Shown: positions 8,020-17,093 of the stretch, piece after piece | Layout: every line of letters starts with the position of its first letter | How positions within the stretch are numbered: the stretch's first letter is position 1 | Assembly: GCA_035499735.1 (NCBI GenBank) | Contig: DATJYC010000081.1 | Location: forward strand, 1-64,000 | Length of the DNA stretch: 64,000 nt | Reading direction: 5' to 3' | From: VBDM01 sp035499735 | GTDB lineage: Bacteria > Pseudomonadota > Gammaproteobacteria > Burkholderiales > SG8-39 | Notes under the pieces: model-generated | Database searches by the model: none | Seen by the model: the letters and a program-made list of their open reading frames with translations, nothing else | What the model was told of the DNA's origin: nothing | Made by a program: the position numbers and the translations under genes

Positions 8020-9333
8020 TCAAGGATAGCCGCGCTGGGGATCGGTCTTTATGCCGATAAGGTGCAGCGAGTCGCCTTTAGCCTGGTTGTAGCGGTGGCG
8101 CAGGATCACGAGGAACATCGTGATCACGACGAAGGTTCCGAAGGCGACGATGATGGTGTTGATGTGGAATGACGCCTTGATCATCGCCGAGTAGATCGCG
8201 AGCATGACCAGGATAGAGATGTTCTCGTTGAAGTTCTGCACCGCGATCGAATGGCCGGCCGAAAGCAGCACGTAGCCGCGGTGCTGGAGGAGGGCGTTCA
8301 TCGGCACGACGAAGAAGCCCGCCATGGCCCCGATGAAGATCAGCAGCGCGTACACGACGGGCATGTTCGTCACGAAGATCATGAGCATCACCACCGCGCC
8401 CATCGTGACGCCCGCGGGCAGCACGTCGAGCGAGCGTCGGAGCGAGATGAACCTCCCCGCGAGCACCGCGCCGATCGCCACCCCCACCGCGGTGACGCCC
8501 TGCAGGACCGCGCCCCTGTCGAGCGGCAGCCCCAGGTGCACCGCCGCCCACTGCAGCACCAGGAACTGCAGCGTCGCTCCGGCTCCCCAGAACAGCGTCG
8601 TCACGGCGAGCGAGATCTGCCCGAGCCTGTCCTTCCACAGCATGACCAGGCACAGGTAGAAGTCCCGCATCAGCAGCGCCGGGTTGGTCTGCTGCTTGCC
8701 GTAGCGCGCGCCGGTATCCGGAATGAAGAGGTTGAACGCGGCGGCGATGACGTAGATGCACGAGATCACGAGGATCGCAGCTTCCGCCGGGGTCTCGATC
8801 CCGGTGTCGATGTGGGGTACGTCGATCGCGAGCAGCATCGAGGCGATGCGCGGGCTGATGAGCGCTCCGCCCAGCACCGTTCCGAGGATGATCGAGGCGA
8901 CCGTCAGGCCTTCAATCCAGCCGTTCGCCGCGACCAGCTTTTCCGCCGGCAGCAGCTCGGTGAGGATTCCGTACTTGGCGGGCGAGTACGCCGCGGCGCC
9001 GAATCCGACGACCGCGTACGCAGCGAGCACCAGGACGTATCCGGGGACGCCGGCAAACTCCACGTAGTCGGTGAAGAACATCATCACGCAGCCTGCGATC
9101 TTGATCGAGTTGGTGATGAACATCACCCGGCCCTTGGGAATGGCGTCGGCGAACGCGCCCACGAAGGCGGCGAGCACGACGTAGGAGACGGTGAAGAAGA
9201 ATTTGAGCAGCGGCACCATCCAGGCGGGCCCGTCGAGCTCCAGCAGCTGCGCGATCGCGGCGATCAGCAGGGCGTTGTCGGCGAGCGAGCTGAAGAACTG
9301 CGCCGCCATGATGGTGTAGAACGTTCGATTCAT
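8020..9333 (-). CDS. lplT: Lysophospholipid transporter LplT (MFS)
   Basis: The 437-residue protein has about 12 hydrophobic helices and the LplT N-terminus MNRTFYTIMAAQFFSSLADNALL, followed by ADAIPKGRVMFITNSIKI. LplT flips lysophospholipids, chiefly lyso-PE, inward across the inner membrane for re-acylation. No fused or adjacent Aas acyltransferase is present, so the partner must be elsewhere. It is divergent from alr, an arrangement often seen in Betaproteobacteria. A TATAAA box ends 10 bases before the ATG. Confidence 0.92.
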   Translation of the reverse strand: MNRTFYTIMAAQFFSSLADNALLIAAIAQLLELDGPAWMVPLLKFFFTVSYVVLAAFVGAFADAIPKGRVMFITNSIKIAGCVMMFFTDYVEFAGVPGYVLVLAAYAVVGFGAAAYSPAKYGILTELLPAEKLVAANGWIEGLTVASIILGTVLGGALISPRIASMLLAIDVPHIDTGIETPAEAAILVISCIYVIAAAFNLFIPDTGARYGKQQTNPALLMRDFYLCLVMLWKDRLGQISLAVTTLFWGAGATLQFLVLQWAAVHLGLPLDRGAVLQGVTAVGVAIGAVLAGRFISLRRSLDVLPAGVTMGAVVMLMIFVTNMPVVYALLIFIGAMAGFFVVPMNALLQHRGYVLLSAGHSIAVQNFNENISILVMLAIYSAMIKASFHINTIIVAFGTFVVITMFLVILRHRYNQAKGDSLHLIGIKTDPQRGYP

Positions 9334-9344
9334 TCTGCGCCGCT

Positions 9345-9373
9345 TTATACCACGGCCGCGGGGAGTTTATGGT
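9345..9373 (+). promoter_or_regulatory. Possible alr promoter
   Basis: TTATAC (9345-9350) and TATGGT (9368-9373) are separated by 17 bases and lie 14 bases before the alr ATG. Both hexamers are only partial matches to the sigma-70 consensus. On the other strand the same 54-base gap holds TATAAA (9349-9344) for lplT. Confidence 0.3.
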
Positions 9374-9387
9374 TGAATAGCCGCGCC

Positions 9388-10446
9388 ATGCGCCCGATTC
9401 GAGCCCGCATCGATTCCGCAGCTCTGCGCCACAATCTGGCCGCGGCGAAGCGCATCGCGCCGCGCTCGCGAGTCTGGGCGGTGGTGAAGGCGAACGCGTA
9501 CGGGCACGGCCTAGCGCGCGCGGCCAAGGCCCTTGCAGCCGATGGCCTGGGACTCATCGAGCTGGAGGCGGCGCTCGAGCTGCGCCGCGCCGGCGAGAAG
9601 CGCCCGATCCTGCTGATGCAGGGGTTCTACTCGCCGGGCGAGCTCGAGCCGATCGCGGCGAACGGACTCACCACGGTGGTGCACCACGCGGAGCAGCTCG
9701 CGATGCTCGAGAAGGCGCAGCTGCCGGCGAAGATCCCCGTGTATCTCAAGCTGAACACCGGGATGAACCGTCTGGGCTTCGCCGAGAGCGAGCTCGAGGA
9801 CGCGCACGCGCGCCTTGCCCGCTGCGCTGGGGAGATCACGCTCATGAGCCATTTCGCGGATGCCGACGGCGAGCGCGGCGTGCGCTGGCAGCTCGAGCGG
9901 TTCCGGAAGATGAGCGCCCGGCTGAATTACCCTCGCAGCCTCGCCAATTCCGCCGCCATCCTGCGCTACCCCGAGGCCCACGCCGAATGGGTGCGGCCCG
10001 GGATCATGCTCTACGGCTGCTCGCCCTTCGCCGACACGAGCGCGGAGAGGCTGGGCCTGAAGCCGGCGATGACGCTGTCCTCCGAGCTGATCGCGGTGCG
10101 CGAGCTCGCCGCGGGCGACAGCGTCGGCTACGGCTGCACTTTCACCGCGTCGGGGCCGATGCGGGCGGGAATCGTCGCCTGCGGCTACGCGGACGGGTAC
10201 CCGCGCCAAGCGCCCACCGGAACGCCGATCCTCGTCTGCGGCAAGCGCACCCGCACCCTGGGAAGGGTGGCGATGGACATGATCATCGCCGACCTCGGCG
10301 GGATCCCGGAGGCTGCGATCGGATCACCGGTGACGCTCTGGGGCGAGGGGCTCTCCGCGGACGAGGTCGCGGCGAGCGCGGGCACCGTGAGCTACGAGCT
10401 CTTGTGCGCACTGTCGCAGCGGGTGCCGGTCGCGGAGACCGCCTGA
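9388..10446 (+). CDS. alr: Alanine racemase
   Basis: I place the start at 9388, since the in-frame extension runs antisense through lplT. The 352-residue protein has the PLP-lysine motif VVKANAYGHG near residue 33 and YLKLNTGMNRLGF in the barrel. The second catalytic tyrosine lies in VGYGCTF. It interconverts L- and D-alanine for peptidoglycan synthesis in the cytoplasm. Its stop overlaps the radA start by one base (TGATG), so the two are probably coupled. Confidence 0.96.
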   Translation: MRPIRARIDSAALRHNLAAAKRIAPRSRVWAVVKANAYGHGLARAAKALAADGLGLIELEAALELRRAGEKRPILLMQGFYSPGELEPIAANGLTTVVHHAEQLAMLEKAQLPAKIPVYLKLNTGMNRLGFAESELEDAHARLARCAGEITLMSHFADADGERGVRWQLERFRKMSARLNYPRSLANSAAILRYPEAHAEWVRPGIMLYGCSPFADTSAERLGLKPAMTLSSELIAVRELAAGDSVGYGCTFTASGPMRAGIVACGYADGYPRQAPTGTPILVCGKRTRTLGRVAMDMIIADLGGIPEAAIGSPVTLWGEGLSADEVAASAGTVSYELLCALSQRVPVAETA

Positions 10447-11807
10447 TGGCCAAGGCCAAGACCAAGACAGTCTACGCTTGCACCGAGTGCGGCGGCGAAT
10501 CTCCGAAGTGGCAGGGGCAGTGCCCGCACTGCGGCGCTTGGAACACGCTCGTCGAGAGCGTCGCCGAGAAGGCTTCCAAGCACCGCTTCTCCGGCGTCGC
10601 GAGGAGTTCCGAGCTGAAGCGCCTGTCCGAAGTGAGCGCGCGGGAGGCGCCGCGCATGGCAAGCGGCATCGAGGAGCTCGACCGCGTGCTCGGCGGCGGG
10701 TTCGTGGCGGGGGAGGTGGCGCTCCTCGGCGGCGACCCGGGGGTGGGCAAGTCGACGCTGCTACTGCAGTCGCTGTCGGCGATGAGCGCCTCGCGCAAGG
10801 CTGTATACGTAAGCGGCGAGGAATCGGTGGAGCAGGTGGCGCTGCGCGCGCGGCGCCTCGCCCTCGACCCGGGCAGGCTCGAGCTGCTCGCCGAGATCCA
10901 GCTCGAGCGCATCCTCGCCACGCTCGAGAAGGCGCGGCCCGAGATCGCGGTCGTCGACTCGATCCAGACGCTGTACTCCGAGGAGCTCACTTCCGCGCCG
11001 GGCTCGGTCTCGCAGGTACGCGAGTGCGTCGCGCAGCTCGCGCGCTACGCGAAGTCGAGCGGCGCGGTGGTGGTGCTCGTGGGCCACGTCACGAAAGAGG
11101 GGGCGATCGCCGGGCCGCGGGTGGTCGAGCACATCGTCGACTCGGTGCTCTATTTCGAAGGTGACACCCACCAGAGCTTCCGCCTAGTGCGCGCCTTCAA
11201 GAACCGCTTCGGCGCGGTGAACGAGCTGGGCGTGTTCGCCATGACCGACCGCGGCCTGCGCGGCGTGGCCAACCCCTCGGCCATCTTCCTCTCGCAGCAC
11301 GCGGGCGAGGTGGCCGGGTCGTGCGTGCTGGTGACCCAGGAAGGAACGCGCCCGCTGCTCGTCGAGATCCAGGCGCTGGTCGATGCGGCGCACGCGCCCA
11401 ACCCACGGCGTCTCACCGTAGGGCTCGAGCAGAACCGGCTTGCGATGCTGCTCGCGGTGCTGCATCGGCACGCCGGCATCGCGTGCTACGATCAGGACGT
11501 GTTCGTGAACGCGGTGGGCGGCGTGCGCATATCCGAGCCGGCTGCGGACCTCGCGGTCGTGCTCGCGATCGTTTCCTCGCTCACCGACAAGCCGATCCCG
11601 GAGAAGCTGGCGGTGTTCGGCGAGATCGGGCTCGCCGGAGAGGTGCGCCCGGCGCCGCGCGGACAGGAGCGCCTGAGGGAGGCCGCGAAGCTGGGCTTCA
11701 GCCGCGCGATCATCCCGAGGGCCAACCAGCCGAAGCAGAGAATCGACGGCATCGAGATCGTCCCGGTGGCGAGCGTCGCCGAGGCGGTCCGCAGCTTCAG
11801 GAACTGA
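10446..11807 (+). CDS. radA: DNA repair protein RadA
   Basis: The 453-residue protein has all RadA domains in order. The N-terminal C4 zinc finger is CTECGGESPKWQGQCPHC, Walker A is GGDPGVGKSTLL, and the RadA-specific KNRFG motif follows near 255. A Lon-protease-like C-terminal domain ends the protein. RadA is a hexameric helicase-like ATPase that extends branches during homologous recombination. The start ATG overlaps the alr stop. Confidence 0.96.
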   Translation: MAKAKTKTVYACTECGGESPKWQGQCPHCGAWNTLVESVAEKASKHRFSGVARSSELKRLSEVSAREAPRMASGIEELDRVLGGGFVAGEVALLGGDPGVGKSTLLLQSLSAMSASRKAVYVSGEESVEQVALRARRLALDPGRLELLAEIQLERILATLEKARPEIAVVDSIQTLYSEELTSAPGSVSQVRECVAQLARYAKSSGAVVVLVGHVTKEGAIAGPRVVEHIVDSVLYFEGDTHQSFRLVRAFKNRFGAVNELGVFAMTDRGLRGVANPSAIFLSQHAGEVAGSCVLVTQEGTRPLLVEIQALVDAAHAPNPRRLTVGLEQNRLAMLLAVLHRHAGIACYDQDVFVNAVGGVRISEPAADLAVVLAIVSSLTDKPIPEKLAVFGEIGLAGEVRPAPRGQERLREAAKLGFSRAIIPRANQPKQRIDGIEIVPVASVAEAVRSFRN

Positions 11808-11818
11808 AGGCTCGAGCG

Positions 11819-12700
11819 ATGAACAACGCACAACCCGGAATACTGGCTCCGCTTCCCCCGCACGCGCGCTACCTGACCTTCGGCCTCAAGCCGGGTGCGA
11901 CGCCCCGGGCTCAGCTGAAGTTGCTGTCCACCGCGGCGGACGGAAAAGCGTGCGTCGTCGGCATCGGCGCGCTCCTCGCCTTCGCGCTGCAAAAGGAGAT
12001 CGAGGGCCTGAAGCCGTTCCCGCACTATCGGAGCGACAACGTGGAAGTCCCATCGACGCCCGCAGCGCTGTGGTGCTGGCTGCGCGGGGACGACCGCGGC
12101 GAGATCCTGCTGCGCGCGCGAAGGACGGAGAAGATGCTCGCTCCCGCGTTCGAGGTGACGGGCGCGATCGACGCCTTCAGGTACGAACGCGGTCTTGACC
12201 TCACTGGATACGAGGACGGCACCGAGAACCCCAAGGGCAGGAAGGCCGTCGAGACCGCGATCGTGAACGACAAGCGGCCGGGATTCGGCGGGGCGAGCTT
12301 CGTCGCCGTGCAGCAATGGGTGCACGACCTCGACGCCTTCGCCGCCATGCCGCAGAAACGGCAGGACGACGCCATCGGCCGGCGCAGGCGCGACAACAAG
12401 GAGCTCGCCAGTGCGCCCGAGTCGGCGCACGTCAAGCGCACGGCGCAGGAAAGCTTCACCCCCGAAGCCTTCGTCTGGCGCCGCTCCATGCCCTGGGCGG
12501 ATGGGGCGCAGGCCGGTCTCAACTTCGTCGCCTTCGGCAGATCGCTCGACGCCTTCGACGCGCAGCTCAAGCGCATGGCCGGCGCCGAGGACGGGATCGT
12601 CGACGCGCTGTTTACGTTTACGCGTCCGGTGACGGGGGCGTACTACTGGTGCCCGCCGGTGCGGGGGAAGAAGCTCGATTTGAGGGCGATCGGGCTATAG
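11819..12700 (+). CDS. DyP-type haem peroxidase (YfeX-like)
   Basis: The 293-residue protein has the family GxxDG motif as GYEDGTENPKG near residue 136, the candidate proximal haem histidine in ESAHVKRTAQ, and the C-terminal stretch GLNFVAFGRSLDAFDAQL. There is no Tat or Sec signal, placing it with cytosolic class B DyP/YfeX enzymes that oxidise porphyrins or dyes with peroxide. It starts 11 bases after radA. Its last 83 bases overlap, tail to tail, the 3' end of hpnE. Confidence 0.92.
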   Translation: MNNAQPGILAPLPPHARYLTFGLKPGATPRAQLKLLSTAADGKACVVGIGALLAFALQKEIEGLKPFPHYRSDNVEVPSTPAALWCWLRGDDRGEILLRARRTEKMLAPAFEVTGAIDAFRYERGLDLTGYEDGTENPKGRKAVETAIVNDKRPGFGGASFVAVQQWVHDLDAFAAMPQKRQDDAIGRRRRDNKELASAPESAHVKRTAQESFTPEAFVWRRSMPWADGAQAGLNFVAFGRSLDAFDAQLKRMAGAEDGIVDALFTFTRPVTGAYYWCPPVRGKKLDLRAIGL

Positions 12701-13964
12701 CGGCTGTTCCGGCCGTGACTCCGCTGCGCACGGCCGCCTCCAGCGTTCCCGGGTAATCGCAGGCAATGTAGTCGCCGGCAAGCAGCAGGCCCGGCAACGG
12801 TGTGCCGCCTTTCGGTCGTTCGACTCCGGGTCGGCACGAAGACGTCGCGCGCTTTTCGGTGATGACTTGCCACCAGAGACGGTCGGGCAGCGCTCCAAGC
12901 GCCGCTCGCAGTTCGGCTTCGAATTTCGCAACGAGCGCTTCCCTCGAGAGCTGCTCGTGCGGACCGGAAGCGCTGATCACCGCCGCGAGGAGCCCCTTCG
13001 GCCCGCCAATGCGTCCACGGTCGAAAGCCCACTGCACGACTCCTCCGGTGAGGCCGAGCATGGGCGAGGGCAGTGAGACGGACTCGGGATATTGCAGATA
13101 GCAGGTGACGATGGGTTCGTAGCTGAACGCGTTAATGCGCGACAGTGCATCGGCAAGTTCGGGCAGTTGCACCAGCAATTGCCCCGCGTGCTGCGGCGCG
13201 CTGGCGATCACTACCGACGAGAAGTCGAGCGCCTCGTTTACGCGGAACCCGCCGTGAATACGCGCAAGCCTCCGCACCGGCTCGCCGAGCCTGATCTCGC
13301 CGCCGTGCGACTTCACGTAGCCCGCTGCCGGCTCGGGGAAGAGCTTCCCGAGGTCGGCGCGCGCGATGAGGAAGTCGCTCGCTGCGCGGCTCCCGGTCAG
13401 GCCGTCGCGCAGCACGTTTGCGAAGACCTGCGCAGAGGCGGAGGCGACTGGCGTGTTGAGCGCAGAGACGCACAGCGGTCCCCACAGGTGCGAGCGCAGC
13501 GCGCCCGATTGCGCGTGCTCGTCGAGGAGGTGCGCAACGCTGCGGTCGGCATCGATCTTGAACTTGCGTAAGCGCAGCGACACCATGAAACGTACGGCGC
13601 TCGCCGCCTCTCGGAAGGAGAGTCCCTTCGCGCCGAGGAGCGCCGCTCCGAGGTTGAACGGGTAGGGCAGTCGCGGCGCGCGCAGGTGGAATCCGTCGGC
13701 GAAGCGCAGCTCGAGCGGCAGACGCAGCAGCAGCTTGTCGGGATCCGCGCCGACCAGACGCATCAGCCGCAGGCACTCGCAGTACGCGCCGATGAGGACG
13801 TGCTGGCCGTTGTCGAGGTCGACGCCGTCGATCGAGACGCGCCGCGCCCGCCCGCCCAGGCTGCGCGAGGCCTCGAACACCGTCACCGGCACGCCGCGCT
13901 CGGCGAGCGTCACCGCCGCGGCGAGCCCAGCCCAGCCGGCGCCGACGACCGCGACGCGGCTCAA
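12618..13964 (-). CDS. hpnE: Hydroxysqualene dehydroxylase HpnE
   Basis: This FAD-dependent amine-oxidase-fold protein has the dinucleotide-binding motif VAVVGAGWAGLAAAVTLAERG at its N-terminus, GGRARRVSIDG and DNGQHVLIGAY. GLLLAGDYIACDYPGTLEAAVRSG at the C-terminus closes the FAD site. HpnE reduces hydroxysqualene to squalene, the last step after HpnC and HpnD. I prefer a TTG start at 13964, which overlaps the hpnD stop as TTGA and begins right at the Rossmann strand (448 residues). An ATG at 13994 would add ten residues. The last 25 or so residues (Ser/Pro/Ala-rich) lie antisense to the DyP gene and look like an extension. Confidence 0.9.
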   Translation of the reverse strand: MSRVAVVGAGWAGLAAAVTLAERGVPVTVFEASRSLGGRARRVSIDGVDLDNGQHVLIGAYCECLRLMRLVGADPDKLLLRLPLELRFADGFHLRAPRLPYPFNLGAALLGAKGLSFREAASAVRFMVSLRLRKFKIDADRSVAHLLDEHAQSGALRSHLWGPLCVSALNTPVASASAQVFANVLRDGLTGSRAASDFLIARADLGKLFPEPAAGYVKSHGGEIRLGEPVRRLARIHGGFRVNEALDFSSVVIASAPQHAGQLLVQLPELADALSRINAFSYEPIVTCYLQYPESVSLPSPMLGLTGGVVQWAFDRGRIGGPKGLLAAVISASGPHEQLSREALVAKFEAELRAALGALPDRLWWQVITEKRATSSCRPGVERPKGGTPLPGLLLAGDYIACDYPGTLEAAVRSGVTAGTAAIARSPSNRASSPAPAGTSSTPPSPDA

Positions 13965-14794
13965 GCCGTGGCCCAGGTGCGCCACGCGATCCACAGCTTC
14001 CGGACCGGCGTGAGCGCGATGCGTTGCCTGAGAACCTGGAAGCCGTCGTCAGCGATCTCGTCGAGCAGCGTACGGTAGATCGCCGCCATCACGAGCCCGG
14101 GCCGCTGCGCCTGGCGATCCTCGGGCGGCAGCAGCGCGAGCGCCTCGTCGTAGCAGCCCCGCGCGCGCTCGGCCTGGAAGCGCATCAGCCGTACGAAGTC
14201 GTCCGAGTACTTCGCCCCGAGAATGTCCGCCGCGGTGACGCCGAACTCGCGCAGCTCGTCCATGGGAAGGTACAAGCGGTTCTTGCGCGCGTCCTCGCCG
14301 ACGTCTCGAATGATGTTGGTGAGCTGGAAGGCGAGGCCGAGGCGGTCCGCGTATTCCAGCGTCCTCGCGTTGCGGTAGCCGAAGATGCGCGCGGCGAGCG
14401 TGCCCACCACGCCCGCGACGCAGCGGCAGTACGCCTTCAGGCCGGCGAAATCGAGGTAGCGGGTCTGGTTCAGGTCCATCTCCATGCCGTCCATGATCTC
14501 GTTCAGCTGCGCCTCGTCGATGCCGAAGGTCGTCGTCCAGGGCGCAAGGGCGCGCGTGACAGGGTGCTGGGGATTGCCGACGAAGAGGCGGCCGACTTCG
14601 CTGCGCCACCAGGCGAGCGTGACGCGCGCGGCCGATGCCTCGCTCGGCTCGTCGACCGCGTCGTCCACCTCGCGGCAGAAGGCGTACAGCGCGGTGATCG
14701 CGCGGCGCCGCTCGGGCGGCAGGAACAGGAACGAGTAGTAGAAGCTCGATCCGCTGTGCGCGGCCTTCTGGCGGCAGTATTCGTCCGGCGTCAT
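13961..14794 (-). CDS. hpnD: Presqualene diphosphate synthase HpnD
   Basis: The 277-residue trans-prenyltransferase has two aspartate-rich motifs, DDAVDE (about 43-48) and NIIRDVGEDARKNRLYLP (about 160). YSFLFLPPERRRAITALYAFCR is typical of squalene/phytoene synthases. It condenses two farnesyl diphosphates to presqualene diphosphate. It overlaps hpnC upstream and hpnE downstream by 4 bases each, so the three enzymes form one tightly coupled operon. No squalene-hopene cyclase is in the window. Confidence 0.95.
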   Translation of the reverse strand: MTPDEYCRQKAAHSGSSFYYSFLFLPPERRRAITALYAFCREVDDAVDEPSEASAARVTLAWWRSEVGRLFVGNPQHPVTRALAPWTTTFGIDEAQLNEIMDGMEMDLNQTRYLDFAGLKAYCRCVAGVVGTLAARIFGYRNARTLEYADRLGLAFQLTNIIRDVGEDARKNRLYLPMDELREFGVTAADILGAKYSDDFVRLMRFQAERARGCYDEALALLPPEDRQAQRPGLVMAAIYRTLLDEIADDGFQVLRQRIALTPVRKLWIAWRTWATA

Positions 14795-15603
14795 CGGGCG
14801 AGCAGTGCGCGGCAGAAGAGGAGCGGCCAGTCGAAGGGCTTCAGCACCGGACGATGGCGAAACACGTCACCGCGCACACGCTCGAGCTTCTCGAGAATCC
14901 GCAGGCCGCCCTGGACCACGGTGCGGATTTCCAGGCCGATCCGTCCGGGCAGGCGGCGAGCGAGCGGCGCGCCCGCCAGCAGCAGCGATCTTGCGCGGTC
15001 GATCTGGAAGCGCATCAGGTCCCACCATCCGCCCGACGCGTCGGCGGCGGAGATCTGCGCCTCGCCTACACCGAAGCGCTGCATCTCGTCCTGGGGGAGA
15101 TAGATGCGGTTCTTGCGGAAGTCCACCTCGACATCCTGCCAGAAGTTGATGAGCTGGAGCGCGGAGCAGATCGAATCGGAGGAGGCGGCGTTGCGCTCGT
15201 CGTACCGCTCGTACAGATGCAACATCAGCCGTCCCACCGGATCCGCCGAGCGGCGGCAGTAGTCCATGACCTCGGCGAAGTTGGCGTAGCGCCGCTTGGT
15301 CACGTCCTGCGCAAAGGCGTCGAGGAGGTCGTAGAAGGGGGCGAGCGGGAGCTGGCGCGCGGCGACGACGTCTCGCAGCTCGCGGAACAGGGGCGCGAGC
15401 GGCGCGCTCCCCGTTCCGATCCGGTCGAGCTCGGCGCGGTAGCCGTCGAGGAGCGCGAGGCGCGCCGGCGCGGCGAGCTCGCCCTCGTCGGCGAAGTCGT
15501 CCGCCGAGCGGGCGAAGCGGTAGATCACCGCCACCGGGTGGCGCAGCCGCGCGGGCAGGAGCACGGAGGCGACCGGAAAATTCTCGTAATGCGAGACGGA
15601 CAT
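14791..15603 (-). CDS. hpnC: Hydroxysqualene synthase HpnC
   Basis: Starting at the ATG at 15603 the protein has 270 residues: MSVSHYENFPVASVLLPARLRHPV is the standard HpnC N-terminus. Metal-binding motifs are DDFADE and INFWQDVEVDFRKNRIYLP. It converts presqualene diphosphate to hydroxysqualene. A TTG five codons upstream would also be in frame but lacks a ribosome site. A GTGGCA-17-TATACT promoter lies about 40 bases upstream. Gene order C-D-E matches the classical hpn cluster. Confidence 0.93.
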   Translation of the reverse strand: MSVSHYENFPVASVLLPARLRHPVAVIYRFARSADDFADEGELAAPARLALLDGYRAELDRIGTGSAPLAPLFRELRDVVAARQLPLAPFYDLLDAFAQDVTKRRYANFAEVMDYCRRSADPVGRLMLHLYERYDERNAASSDSICSALQLINFWQDVEVDFRKNRIYLPQDEMQRFGVGEAQISAADASGGWWDLMRFQIDRARSLLLAGAPLARRLPGRIGLEIRTVVQGGLRILEKLERVRGDVFRHRPVLKPFDWPLLFCRALLAR

Positions 15604-15637
15604 CGTCCTATTTTTCAAGGAGTTTCAGGGTCTTAGG

Positions 15638-15666
15638 CTGACAGTATAGGGGCCTTGCGGTAGAAT
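15638..15666 (+). promoter_or_regulatory. Sigma-70 promoter for tRNA-Leu (and tig)
   Basis: CTGACA (15638-15643) and TAGAAT (15661-15666) are separated by 17 bases, 18 bases before the mature tRNA 5' end. This is one of the best promoter matches in the window and lies within the same bases as the hpnC promoter on the other strand. Confidence 0.65.
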
Positions 15667-15671
15667 GCCAC
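15643..15671 (-). promoter_or_regulatory. Sigma-70 promoter for hpnCDE
   Basis: On the minus strand GTGGCA (15671-15666) and TATACT (15648-15643) are 17 bases apart, followed by the hpnC ATG at 15603. It overlaps the divergent tRNA-Leu promoter almost base for base. Confidence 0.55.
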
Positions 15672-15684
15672 AGGAAGCCGCCTG

Positions 15685-15769
15685 GCGAAGGTGGCGGAAT
15701 TGGTAGACGCACTGGATTTAGGTTCCAGCGCCGTAAGGCATGGGGGTTCGAGTCCCTTCCTTCGCACCA
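15685..15769 (+). tRNA. tRNA-Leu (anticodon TAG)
   Basis: The 85-base gene has acceptor arms GCGAAGG and CCTTCGC and an encoded CCA. It has a class II variable arm between the anticodon and T arms, and the T loop GGTTCGAGTCC. The anticodon stem CTGGA/TCCAG encloses the loop TTTAGGT, giving anticodon TAG (reads CUN leucine codons). The trigger factor gene begins 19 bases downstream. Confidence 0.96.
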
Positions 15770-15788
15770 CGCAGCCGGAACAGAGGGT

Positions 15789-17093
15789 ATGCAGACGAAC
15801 ATGGAAACGTTGGGCAAGCTGGAGCGGCGCCTGAGCATGGCGGTTCCGGCGGAGGAAATCGAACGCGAGGTCGAGCAGCGCCTGCGCAAGCTGTCGCGCA
15901 CCGTGCGCATGGACGGGTTTCGTCCCGGCAAGGTGCCGCTCAAGATCGTGGCGCAGCAGTACGGGCCGCAGGTCCGCTCGGAGGTGATCGGCGACGCCGT
16001 GCAGAAGGGATTCACCGAGGTCGTCAAGGAGAAGAACCTTAGGGTGGCGGGGTATCCGCGCATCGAACGCAAGGAGGGCGGCGACGAGAAGCAGCTTGCC
16101 TTCAGCGCGACGTTCGAGGTCTACCCCGAGGTGAAGCTCGGCGACCTCGCGGCAATGACGATCCGCCGGCCGGTCCACGCGGTCGAGGAGACCGACGTCG
16201 ATCGCACCATCGAGATTCTGCGCAAGCAGCGCGTGACCTGGGAGGCTGCTGCGCGGCCCGCACAGGCGGGCGACCGCGTGAGCGTCGACTTCGTCGGTCG
16301 GATCGACGGCAGCGAATTCCCGGGAGGCAAGGGCTCCGGGATCAGCGTCATTCTCGGCGAGGGGCGCATGCTGCCCGACTTCGAGGCTGGACTCTCAGGC
16401 GCCGGTTCCGGCGAGCAAAAGACGTTTCCGGTCGCTTTTCCCGCCGACTACGCCGGCAAGGAGGTCGCGGGCAAGACGGCGATTTTCGAGGTGACGGTCA
16501 GGAAGGTCGAAGCGCCGAGGATTCCCGAGCTCGGCGCCGATTTCGCCAGGTCCCTCGGCGTGGCCGACGGAGATCTCGCGAAGATGCGCGCCGAGGTCAG
16601 GACCAACGTCGAGCTCGAGGTCAAGAAGCGCGTGGAGAGCGAGGTGAAGCAGAAGGTGATGCAGGCGCTCGTCGATTCGACAACGCTCGAGCTGCCGAAA
16701 TCCTTGGTCGAGATGGAAGTGCAGCGCATGCTGCAGCAGACCCGGGCCGAGCTCGAATCCCGGGGCTTGAAGCTCGAGAAGCTTCCCGTCGACCCGGGGG
16801 CGTTGGAGGAACGCGCAAAGCGGCGCGTGGCGCTGGGCCTCGTCATCGGCGAACTGGTGAAGGAGCAATCCCTGGGAGCGAAGCCCGAGCAGGTGAGGGC
16901 GCTCGTCACCGAGCATGCGCAGACCTATGAGCAGCCGTTCGAAGTGGTAAAATGGATTTATTCAGACCCGCAGCGCTTGGGCGAATTTGAAGGCTTGGCA
17001 GTCGAAGCAAACGTGGTCAGGTGGGTTCTCGAGCGCGCGAAGGTGGAGGACCAGGCGATTGGCTTTGAAGCACTGATGGGAGCCTCGACATGA
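15789..17093 (+). CDS. tig: Trigger factor
   Basis: The 434-residue protein has the ribosome-binding domain (ERRLSMAVPAEEIEREVEQRL, then GFRPGKVPLKIVAQQYG with the ribosome-docking loop). The FKBP-type PPIase domain is near 155-240 (GDRVSVDFVGRIDG, GRMLPDFEAGL), and a helical C-terminal domain follows. It is the first chaperone met by nascent chains. It leads the tig-clpP-clpX-lon block and its stop overlaps clpP by 4 bases. AGAGGG upstream serves as ribosome site. An ATG four codons later is an alternative start. Confidence 0.97.
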   Translation: MQTNMETLGKLERRLSMAVPAEEIEREVEQRLRKLSRTVRMDGFRPGKVPLKIVAQQYGPQVRSEVIGDAVQKGFTEVVKEKNLRVAGYPRIERKEGGDEKQLAFSATFEVYPEVKLGDLAAMTIRRPVHAVEETDVDRTIEILRKQRVTWEAAARPAQAGDRVSVDFVGRIDGSEFPGGKGSGISVILGEGRMLPDFEAGLSGAGSGEQKTFPVAFPADYAGKEVAGKTAIFEVTVRKVEAPRIPELGADFARSLGVADGDLAKMRAEVRTNVELEVKKRVESEVKQKVMQALVDSTTLELPKSLVEMEVQRMLQQTRAELESRGLKLEKLPVDPGALEERAKRRVALGLVIGELVKEQSLGAKPEQVRALVTEHAQTYEQPFEVVKWIYSDPQRLGEFEGLAVEANVVRWVLERAKVEDQAIGFEALMGAST

